Shown: positions 1-5,242 of the stretch, one piece after another
How the letters are laid out: each line of letters opens with the position of its first letter
Numbering within the stretch: the first letter of the stretch is position 1
Assembly (NCBI GenBank): GCA_964645155.1
Contig: CAZYBG010000117.1
Span: 1-8,629, forward strand
Direction of reading: 5' to 3'
DNA: 8,629 nucleotides
Source: CAZYBG01 sp964645155
Lineage (GTDB): Bacteria; Pseudomonadota; Alphaproteobacteria; Rhodobacterales; Rhodobacteraceae
The notes under the pieces: generated by a model
Seen by the model: the letters and a program-made list of their open reading frames with translations, nothing else
Told to the model about the DNA's origin: nothing
Databases searched by the model: none
Position numbers and translations under genes: made by a program

Positions 1-1
1 T

Positions 2-180
2 GCGGGCAATCTCCCTCACAGGTACTTCTTGAAGGTCGAGGCAGTGACGGCAATGGCCATCTCGCCAGACTCGAAATTGCTGTTCAGCGGTGACCGTGGC
101 GGGTACGGGCTGCTTTGGGACGCAAGTACTGGCAAACAATTAGGGCAAGCTGTTGAAGCCGTTCGAGGTTTCCGTATCAA
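2..180 (+). CDS. Fragment of a WD40-repeat protein (partial at both ends)
   Basis: The frame starting at base 2 is open from the window edge and reads as roughly one WD40 blade. A hydrophobic/AMAISPDSKLLFSGD stretch (about bases 44-94) matches the usual V.A.AFSPDGK.L.SGS pattern. It is followed by GLLWDASTGKQLGQ (about 107-148), the LWD..TGK.L signature that ends a blade. WD40 repeats form beta-propellers that act as protein-binding scaffolds; nothing more specific can be said from one blade. Base composition is about 56% G+C, with codons such as TTA, AAA, CAA, AAT and GTT that are rare in the neighbouring genes. The blade breaks off near base 180, where ccoN sequence begins in a different frame; the frame stays open to 574 but only as nonsense over ccoN. 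It is therefore a foreign fragment, either a real rearrangement or a chimeric assembly end. The TTG at 29 is not a convincing start. Confidence 0.6.
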
Positions 181-184
181 TGCG
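178..184. other. Sequence junction between WD40 fragment and ccoN
   Basis: Left of about base 180 the +2 frame codes for a WD40 blade at moderate GC. From about base 183 the frame in phase with base 153 codes for the CcoN C-terminus at high GC. The two frames differ, no start signal for CcoN is visible, and about four fifths of a normal CcoN is missing. The exact breakpoint cannot be placed to the base without a homologous genome. Confidence 0.6.
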
Positions 185-485
185 GCTCTACAGCCTCGGC
201 CTCGTCTCCTGGCACTTCTGGCTCGCGACGATCGGCATCGTCCTCTACGCCTCGGCGATGTGGGTGACCGGCATCATGGAGGGCCTGATGTGGCGCGAGG
301 TCGATGCCAACGGCTTCCTCGTGAACTCCTTCGCCGACACCGTCTCGGCCAAGTTCCCGATGTATGTCGTGCGCGCGCTCGGCGGTGTCCTCTACCTCGC
401 GGGTGCGATCATCATGTGCTACAACCTCTGGATGACCGTCCGGTCCGCGCCGCAGCGCGCGCCCGCCACGGCTCCGGCCGAATGA
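180..485 (+). CDS. ccoN: cbb3-type cytochrome c oxidase subunit I, C-terminal remnant
   Basis: CcoN is the catalytic membrane subunit of the cbb3 oxidase and holds heme b, heme b3 and CuB. Only about the last 100 residues are present, against roughly 530 in the family. Recognisable sequence begins at RLYSLGLVSWHFWLATIG (base 183 on) and includes GLMWREVDANGFLVNSF and the final membrane segment around YVVRALGGVLYLAGAIIM. There are two transmembrane helices, the second followed by a short Ala/Pro-rich tail. The six histidine metal ligands and the cross-linked tyrosine lie upstream and are not in this window, so this piece alone cannot be functional. The in-frame ATG at 180 and TTG at 153 are accidental; the true start was lost at the junction. 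The stop codon is 13 bases before ccoO, the usual head of a ccoNOQP operon. Family identity is very secure; whether the gene is truly broken or only misassembled is open. Confidence 0.9.
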   Translation: MRLYSLGLVSWHFWLATIGIVLYASAMWVTGIMEGLMWREVDANGFLVNSFADTVSAKFPMYVVRALGGVLYLAGAIIMCYNLWMTVRSAPQRAPATAPAE

Positions 486-498
486 CGGGGGGCCGGAG

Positions 499-1224
499 AT
501 GTCGGTTCTTTCCAAACACAAGATCCTCGAGACCAACGCGACGCTGCTTCTGGTCTTCGCCTTCCTGGTGGTGACCGTCGGCGGCATCGTGCAGATCGCG
601 CCGCTGTTCTACCTCGAGAACACGATCGAGGAGGTCGAGGGCGTGCGGCCCTACGCGCCGCTGGAGCTGGCGGGCCGCGAGATCTACGTCCGCGAGGGCT
701 GCTACGTCTGCCACAGCCAGATGATCCGCCCGATGCGCGACGAGGTGGAGCGCTACGGCCACTACAGCCTCGCGGCCGAGTCGATGTACGACCGGCCGTT
801 CCAGTGGGGCTCCAAGCGCACCGGGCCCGACCTCGCCCGGGTCGGCGGCCGGTACTCCGACGACTGGCATGTCGACCACCTGACCGACCCGCAATCGGTG
901 GTGCCCGAAAGCGTGATGCCGAAGTACGGCTTCCTGCTCGACCGGCCAGTGACGCCTGAGCACATCGGCGAGCTGATGGCGACGCACCGCCTGGTCGGCG
1001 TGCCCTATACCGACGAGATGATCGCCGAGGCCGAGGCCGACTTCCGCGTCCAGGTCGATCCGTTCGGCGACGCCGCGGGCCTGCTCGCGCGCTATCCCAA
1101 GGCGCAGGTGCGCAACTTCGACGGCGCGCCCGGGATCTCCGAGATGGATGCGCTCATCGCCTATCTGCAGATGCTCGGCACGCTGGTGGACTTCTCCACC
1201 TTCGAAGCCGCGGCGAGCCGGTAA
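499..1224 (+). CDS. ccoO: cbb3-type cytochrome c oxidase subunit II, mono-heme cytochrome c
   Basis: CcoO is the membrane-anchored mono-heme cytochrome c that passes electrons from CcoP to CcoN. The protein has 241 residues, a usual length. A single N-terminal membrane anchor covers about residues 14-35 and leads into the family-typical QIAPLFYLENTIEEVEGVRPY. The heme c motif is C68-Y-V-C71-H72 in REGCYVCHSQMIRPMRDE. The probable second axial ligand is M140 in ESVMPKYGF. The stretch GHYSLAAESMYDRPFQWGSKR is a hallmark of the family. The start is supported by the MSVLSKHKILETN opening, which matches relatives; the purine/G-run at 487-492 is the best-spaced ribosome site, because the GGAG at 495-498 touches the ATG. 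It sits 13 bases after ccoN and 12 bases before ccoQ and is surely co-transcribed with them. Confidence 0.97.
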   Translation: MSVLSKHKILETNATLLLVFAFLVVTVGGIVQIAPLFYLENTIEEVEGVRPYAPLELAGREIYVREGCYVCHSQMIRPMRDEVERYGHYSLAAESMYDRPFQWGSKRTGPDLARVGGRYSDDWHVDHLTDPQSVVPESVMPKYGFLLDRPVTPEHIGELMATHRLVGVPYTDEMIAEAEADFRVQVDPFGDAAGLLARYPKAQVRNFDGAPGISEMDALIAYLQMLGTLVDFSTFEAAASR

Positions 1225-1236
1225 GGGGGGCACGGC

Positions 1237-1425
1237 ATGGACCTCTACTCCACCCTGCGGGCATTCGCCGACAGCTGGGCGCTGCTGTTCCTGTTCGGCT
1301 TCTTCGTCGCGGTCGTGGTCTGGGTGCTGCGCCCCGGGTCGAACGCGCTTCACCGCGACAGCGCCGACATTCCCTTCCGGCACGACGACAAACCTGCCGG
1401 CGACCGACACGCGAAGGAACCCTGA
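1237..1425 (+). CDS. ccoQ: cbb3-type cytochrome oxidase subunit CcoQ (FixQ)
   Basis: This is a 62-residue single-span membrane protein. Residues 1-14 are a short N-terminus, residues 15-32 (WALLFLFGFFVAVVVWVL) form the membrane helix, and the rest is a polar tail with RPGSNALHRDSADIPF. That last stretch resembles the CcoQ/FixQ signature (RP...K..ad.PF). CcoQ carries no cofactor; in Rhodobacter it is known to help stabilise the oxidase or its interaction with CcoP and to protect the complex from oxygen damage. The AAGGGGGG run at 1223-1230, overlapping the ccoO stop, gives a well-spaced ribosome site. Only two bases separate its stop from the ccoP start, so translation is likely coupled. Confidence 0.95.
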   Translation: MDLYSTLRAFADSWALLFLFGFFVAVVVWVLRPGSNALHRDSADIPFRHDDKPAGDRHAKEP

Positions 1426-1427
1426 GA

Positions 1428-2309
1428 ATGGCCACCGAGCCCCGCAAACTCCAGCCAGACGACCCCGAGACCACCGGCCACGAGTGGGACGGCATCCAGG
1501 AGTTCAACAACCCGCTGCCGCGGTGGTGGCTCTGGACGTTCTACGCCACCATCATCTGGGGGGTCGGCTACACCATCGCCTATCCGGCCTGGCCGCTGGT
1601 GGAGCGGGCGACGCCCGGGCTTCTGGGGTTCTCGACTCGCGCCCAGGTGGCTGAGGAGATCGCCCGCGCCGAGGCCGCGAACGCCGCCATCGACGAGCGG
1701 CTCGCCACGACCGAACTGACCGCGATCGCCGCGGAGCCCGACCTGCAGCAATATGCGGTGAACGCGGGCGCGGCGGTGTTCCGCACCTGGTGCGCGCAGT
1801 GCCACGGCTCGGGCGCGGCCGGCGTGCAGGCGGCGGGCTACCCGAACCTCCTCGACGACGACTGGCTCTGGGGCGGCGACATCGAGGCGATCGCCTACAC
1901 GGTGCGCCACGGCATCCGCAACACCGACGATCCCGACGCACGCTATTCCGAGATGCCGGCCTTCGCCGAGATTCTGTCCGAGGAGGAGATCGCGCAGGTC
2001 ACCGAGCATGTGCTTGCGGTGTCGAACCAGGAGCATGACGCGGCCCTCGCCGCCCAGGGCGAGACGCTCTACCTCGACAACTGCGCGTCCTGCCACGGCG
2101 ATGCGGCCGAGGGCATCCGCGATCTCGGTGCGCCCGCGCTCGACGATGCGATCTGGCTCTATGGCGGCAGCCGCGAAGCGATCGCGCAGCAGATCGCGGC
2201 GCCGCGCAACGGCGTCATGCCGCCGTGGAGCGCACGGCTGAGCGAGGCCGAGATCCGCGCGGTGGCGAGCTATGTCCACGGCCTCGGCGGCGGCGAGACG
2301 CTGGAGTGA
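1428..2309 (+). CDS. ccoP: cbb3-type cytochrome c oxidase subunit III, di-heme cytochrome c
   Basis: CcoP takes electrons from soluble or membrane cytochromes c and hands them to CcoO. The protein has 293 residues, as usual. The N-terminal region HEWDGIQEFNNPLPRWWLWTF is the standard CcoP opening. It leads into one membrane helix (about residues 33-52) and the conserved YPAWPL. Two cytochrome c domains follow: C122-A-Q-C125-H126 with probable axial M176 (SEMPAF), and C219-A-S-C222-H223 with probable axial M264 (GVMPPW). The Ala/Glu-rich segment at about 72-105 is a linker between membrane and heme domains. AAGGA at 1414-1418 is the ribosome site, nine bases from the ATG. It is the last structural gene. 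No assembly gene follows directly; convergent genes on the other strand do, which is unusual for this cluster. Confidence 0.97.
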   Translation: MATEPRKLQPDDPETTGHEWDGIQEFNNPLPRWWLWTFYATIIWGVGYTIAYPAWPLVERATPGLLGFSTRAQVAEEIARAEAANAAIDERLATTELTAIAAEPDLQQYAVNAGAAVFRTWCAQCHGSGAAGVQAAGYPNLLDDDWLWGGDIEAIAYTVRHGIRNTDDPDARYSEMPAFAEILSEEEIAQVTEHVLAVSNQEHDAALAAQGETLYLDNCASCHGDAAEGIRDLGAPALDDAIWLYGGSREAIAQQIAAPRNGVMPPWSARLSEAEIRAVASYVHGLGGGETLE

Positions 2310-2318
2310 CATGGGCTA

Positions 2319-2338
2319 CCGGCGGCGCAGGCCGCCGG
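2319..2338. terminator. GC hairpin just after ccoP
   Basis: CCGGCGGC (2319-2326) and GCCGCCGG (2331-2338) form a perfect 8-bp stem with a 4-base loop, ten bases after the ccoP stop codon. There is no T-run behind it, so it may act as an mRNA 3'-end stabiliser or a weak terminator rather than a classic intrinsic terminator. It lies in the gap between convergent genes. Confidence 0.45.
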
Positions 2339-2343
2339 CAGGC

Positions 2344-2390
2344 CGGCGCCGGCCCCTTCCTGTTCGCGCGCTCAACGGGGGCCGGCGCCG
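2344..2390. terminator. Long perfect inverted repeat between convergent genes, likely bidirectional terminator
   Basis: CGGCGCCGGCCCC (2344-2356) is the exact reverse complement of GGGGCCGGCGCCG (2378-2390), giving a 13-bp all-GC stem around a 21-base loop. The + strand downstream is only weakly T-rich (CGTTCCTT) and there is no T-run on the - side. A short palindrome CCTTGCAAGG follows at 2395-2404. The position between the ends of ccoP and of the antisense ABC gene fits a shared terminator. GC-rich organisms often lack clear U-tracts, so the call is reasonable but not proven. Confidence 0.55.
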
Positions 2391-2414
2391 CGTTCCTTGC
2401 AAGGTCAGGCGGCG

Positions 2415-3974
2415 TCAGGCGGCCCGGCGCGCCGGCGTCAGGTCGATCACGCAGTCGAACGGCACCGCGATCTCGCCCGCGCCGACCAGGACGAGCGTGC
2501 AGCGCGTCTCGGCCCGCAGCCGCGCGAGCAGACCGTCGCGGTCGGGGTCGGCCCAGAAGCGCGCGGTGTCGATCACGACCAGGTCCGGCTGCGCCAGAAC
2601 GGCGCGCGCAAGCTCGATCCGCAGCGCCTCGCCGGCCGAGGCCGATCGCGCGGATGCGCCTACGCGGCCGCGAAGCCCGCCGATGCGGGCCATCAGCTCC
2701 GCCAGCCCGAAGGCCCGGGCCACCGCTGCGACCGCGGCGCGCGGCGGTCGCGGCTCGATGCCGAGCGTCAGGGTACGCCGCAGCGATCCCTGCACCACCA
2801 CCGGCACGTCGCCGATATGGGCGGCGCGCGGCAGGCGCCCGGCCTCGCCGTCATAGAGGACCGCGCCCGCCCCGGCGCGCTCGAGCCCCACGATCAGGCG
2901 GCCAAGCCACGACTTGCCGCTGCCGCGCGGCCCGGTGACCAGCGCCACCCCGCCGCCCGGAATCGTCGCGCGGTGTTCCCGGCCGTCGATCGTGGCGGCG
3001 ATCCCGACCGTGACGGGCAGGCCCGCCGCGACCGGTTGCCGGCGGGCGGCGGGTCGCGCAAGGAGCCGCAGGAGATGCCCGCGCGCGACGCGCCAGGCGC
3101 AGTAGCGGTCCCAGACCTGGGCAAGGTCGTTAAGCGGGACGAGAAGGATGCCGATCACTGACAGCGCCGCGGCGATCGTGCCCGGCGGGATCGCCCGCGC
3201 CCCGCCGAGCCAGAGGATCGCGACCCCGGCGAGCGCAGCGCCGCCATGCGGCATCAGGCGCAGCACGCCCGCGCGCGTCGCGCGGGCGACGGCGTCGCGG
3301 CGCAGCCCGGCGCCTGCGCTGTCCAGCCGTGCAAGCTCGCGATCGGTGCGGGCCAGCAGGTCAAGCTCGGGCGAGATCGCAAGCCGTTCGATCATCGCGA
3401 CCGCGATCCCCGCCCGGCGCGAGCGCAGCCGCCGGTGCCGCGCCTCGAGGCCGAGGCCCATGACGACCATCGCCAGAAGCGACAGGCCGAGGCAGACCGC
3501 GGCCGCGACGGCGAGCGCGGGATGCAGGAGCCACAGGACGATCGCCGCGCCCGGCAGCACGACCGCCGCAGACCACAGCCGCGGCAGGCCGCGGCCGTAC
3601 CATGCCCGCGCCGCGCCGAGATCACCGACAAAGCGCAGCGCCAGTCCGCCGGTACGCAGCCCGTCGAGATCGCGCCGCGTCAGGCCGGCGAGATGGGCGT
3701 AGAGGATCCGGCGGATGTCGCTCGCGTAGCTCTGCCCCAGCGCCTCGGCGCGTTGCCGGGACACGAGTTCGAGCACCCCGGCGCCGATCCCCCCGGCTGC
3801 GAGCGCGGCCAGCGTCGCCGGCGCCGCGGCGCCGCCGGAATGCAGCGCGGCGAAGGCATCGCGCGTCGCGAAGGCCGCGACCCCGAGGGCGGCCGCCTGC
3901 CCGACGCCGATCAGCGGCACGAGCACCGCGTCGCGCAGGCGGTCCCCGACCAGGAGGCTGGGCAGACGGCTCAT
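2415..3974 (-). CDS. ABC half-transporter (membrane domain plus degenerate ATPase domain)
   Basis: The 519-residue protein has the plan of a type IV exporter half. Six probable membrane helices lie at about 16-36, 53-71, 134-151, 153-176, 243-258 and 264-282. A nucleotide-binding domain follows from about 320 to 515. Walker A is intact (G348-P-R-G-S-G-K354-S355) and a Q-loop glutamine is seen at Q395 (VVVQGSL). The rest is eroded. The LSGGQ signature reads SASAGE (444-449). The Walker B strand LVVID469 is followed by T470 where the catalytic glutamate belongs. The switch-loop region TLVLVGAGE (493-501) has no histidine. As a homodimer it would be expected to bind ATP but hydrolyse it poorly; it may need a canonical partner half, as in heterodimeric exporters. 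CydC-like transporters are a possible relative, but I cannot assign a substrate. The ATG lies inside the stop region of the upstream NTPase gene (ATGA overlap) and has no clear ribosome site of its own, so translation is probably coupled. Composition matches the neighbours. Confidence 0.85.
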   Translation of the reverse strand: MSRLPSLLVGDRLRDAVLVPLIGVGQAAALGVAAFATRDAFAALHSGGAAAPATLAALAAGGIGAGVLELVSRQRAEALGQSYASDIRRILYAHLAGLTRRDLDGLRTGGLALRFVGDLGAARAWYGRGLPRLWSAAVVLPGAAIVLWLLHPALAVAAAVCLGLSLLAMVVMGLGLEARHRRLRSRRAGIAVAMIERLAISPELDLLARTDRELARLDSAGAGLRRDAVARATRAGVLRLMPHGGAALAGVAILWLGGARAIPPGTIAAALSVIGILLVPLNDLAQVWDRYCAWRVARGHLLRLLARPAARRQPVAAGLPVTVGIAATIDGREHRATIPGGGVALVTGPRGSGKSWLGRLIVGLERAGAGAVLYDGEAGRLPRAAHIGDVPVVVQGSLRRTLTLGIEPRPPRAAVAAVARAFGLAELMARIGGLRGRVGASARSASAGEALRIELARAVLAQPDLVVIDTARFWADPDRDGLLARLRAETRCTLVLVGAGEIAVPFDCVIDLTPARRAA

Positions 3975-5035
3975 GCCGCCGTCTGCCGCGTTGCGCCGCG
4001 GATCAGCGGCGCGACCAGCGCCTCGATCACCGCGGGGGTGCAGAGATCCTCGCGCGACAGGATCGGCAGGCCGGTCGCCTCGTGCGCCTCGGCCGCCGCG
4101 AGGGGCGAACAGCTGACCTTGCCCGAGATCGCGAAGGGCGCGCGCCCGTAGCGGCCGAGGACCGCGACGCCGCCGACGGCGCCGAGCGCGTCCGGCGTCG
4201 CGAAGAGGATGCCGTCGAGCCGCTCGCCGATCGGCGAGCGGTCGAGGATCGCCCGCGTCTCGGGCTGGAACACGCCGTCCGCGATCTCGACCACGATCAC
4301 GTCGGCGCCGTTCGCCGCCGCCGTCGCCACCAGCGTCGCGAAGCCCTGCTCGATCCGCTCCATCGGCATCCGGTAGGTGGTTGCCATCCCGGCATCGGTG
4401 AAGTCCATCGCCACGACGCCGGCATCCTCGTAGGTGTTGAAGTCGCTGAAGGCGCCCGTGCCCGTGGCCTTCAGCGCCACGGTCGCGTGGCCGGCGCGCG
4501 ACAGGCCGTGGGCAAGGCTCGCCGCCGCCGTCGTCTTGCCGGCGTTCATCGAGGCGCCGAATACTCCGATCACCGTCGGACGCTGGTCCATCGGCAGCGG
4601 CGGCAGGGCGTAGCGCGCGACGTTGACGGTGCGCCCTTCAGCGTCGGCCAGAAGGCCGAGCGGCCGGACCATGGTGGGGTCCTCCATCGCCTGGTGCGCC
4701 ATGTCGACGCGCCCGACGATCCCGCCGCCGGCCACCAGATGGGCGGGGCCGCCATCCAGCACCGCGCTCGCGTGGAACTGGTCGGGTGCATACCGATCGC
4801 CGAGGCAGAGGACGGCGAGGTCGCCGATATACGCCTCCGACGGGCGGCGCTCGGCCAGCTGGATCTTCTTGTGCTGCCCCAGGTGCAGGATCTCGCACAG
4901 CACCAGGTCGCCGGCGATCGCCTCGGTGAAGCGGGTGTGCAGCCCCACGATGTCGGCGCGGTTCACCCGCCGGGTGGTGAACGCCCACTTGGCGCGGTCG
5001 AGCGGGGCCATGTCGAACTTCAGGGAACGGATCAT
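3971..5035 (-). CDS. P-loop NTPase of BioD/DUF1611-like type with unrecognised N-terminal domain
   Basis: The 354-residue protein has no signal peptide or membrane segment and is probably cytoplasmic. Residues 1-145 form a domain I do not recognise, with GDLVLCEILHLGQHKKIQL and GDRYAPDQFHAS as its most distinctive stretches; it looks mostly beta. Residues 153-345 are a P-loop domain. Walker A is GASMNAGKTT (160-169). A lysine-containing LKATGTG (188-194) is placed like the KPV.TG loop of dethiobiotin synthetase. A Walker-B-like ADVIVVE250 is followed by IADGVFQPET. The order ATG.G / DAGVVAMDF / VIVVE / D.ILFATPDALG also parallels the C-terminal half of DUF1611 proteins. This suggests a SIMIBI-class ATPase or ATP-dependent enzyme; the substrate is unknown. 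A longer open frame upstream exists, but the start at 5035 is fixed by a perfect ribosome site. It is the first gene of an operon with the ABC half-transporter. Confidence 0.8.
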   Translation of the reverse strand: MIRSLKFDMAPLDRAKWAFTTRRVNRADIVGLHTRFTEAIAGDLVLCEILHLGQHKKIQLAERRPSEAYIGDLAVLCLGDRYAPDQFHASAVLDGGPAHLVAGGGIVGRVDMAHQAMEDPTMVRPLGLLADAEGRTVNVARYALPPLPMDQRPTVIGVFGASMNAGKTTAAASLAHGLSRAGHATVALKATGTGAFSDFNTYEDAGVVAMDFTDAGMATTYRMPMERIEQGFATLVATAAANGADVIVVEIADGVFQPETRAILDRSPIGERLDGILFATPDALGAVGGVAVLGRYGRAPFAISGKVSCSPLAAAEAHEATGLPILSREDLCTPAVIEALVAPLIRGATRQTAA

Positions 5036-5042
5036 CGGATGC

Positions 5043-5049
5043 CTCCTTG
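5043..5049 (-). promoter_or_regulatory. Strong ribosome binding site that decides the NTPase start
   Basis: Read on the - strand, AAGGAGG ends seven bases before the ATG at 5035. This is the best Shine-Dalgarno match in the window. It excludes the much longer upstream extension of the same open frame, which runs antisense over ccoG. Confidence 0.8.
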
Positions 5050-5165
5050 GGCTGGCAGTCACCTCTGTGCGGGGAAGACGTCCGTCGTGGCGGTCTATTC
5101 CGGCGCGCCCTGGCAGAGTGCACCGGTCCGGCCGGATGCCGCCGATGGACGCGGCGCCGCGCCCT

Positions 5166-5179
5166 TTGACCCACATCAA
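5166..5179. promoter_or_regulatory. FNR/FnrL-type binding site
   Basis: TTGACCCACATCAA matches the FNR consensus TTGAT-N4-ATCAA with one mismatch and fits TTGA-N6-TCAA exactly. Its centre is 41.5 bases upstream of the start site implied by the -10 element at 5201-5206, the class II activator position. FnrL is known to activate cco assembly (rdx) genes in Rhodobacter under low oxygen. The site is nearly palindromic and lies in a divergent region. However, no matching -10 is seen at the equivalent distance toward the - strand operon, so control of ccoGHI is the main inference. Confidence 0.85.
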
Positions 5180-5200
5180 GGTTCCGCGCGGCGGCCGCGC

Positions 5201-5206
5201 TACAAA
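5201..5206 (+). promoter_or_regulatory. Probable -10 element of the ccoGHI promoter
   Basis: TACAAA matches four of six positions of TATAAT and is the only AT-rich hexamer in this GC-rich stretch. It lies where a class II FNR-activated promoter needs it: transcription would begin near 5213-5214, about 30 bases before the ccoG start codon. No good -35 is present, as expected when the FNR box takes its place. Confidence 0.6.
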
Positions 5207-5242
5207 GGCCCGGCGCAGACAGGATCCCCCGGAGCCTCCCCC

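Noticed and set aside
29..574. Single 181-residue protein starting at TTG 29
   Set aside because: Only the part up to about base 180 is WD40-like. The rest is an out-of-frame reading of ccoN and the start of ccoO.
412..1410. 332-residue open frame antisense to ccoO and ccoQ
   Set aside because: The + strand encodes clear CcoO with its heme motif and CcoQ; the antisense frame shows no domain and typical shadow composition.
3246..4151. + strand open frame overlapping the ABC and NTPase genes
   Set aside because: The - strand frames carry Walker motifs, membrane helices and a good ribosome site. The + strand frame is Arg/Gln/Ala-rich without recognisable structure.
5090..5125. Possible sigma-70 promoter for the - strand operon around GGAATAGAC
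   Set aside because: The -10-like match is weak and no acceptable -35 lies 16-18 bases upstream on the - strand.
3602..5242. N-terminal extension of the ccoG frame, giving a ~1000-residue protein
   Set aside because: It covers the antisense genes and the FNR promoter, has no CcoG-like sequence before base 5243, and the family N-terminus starts at the TTG there.
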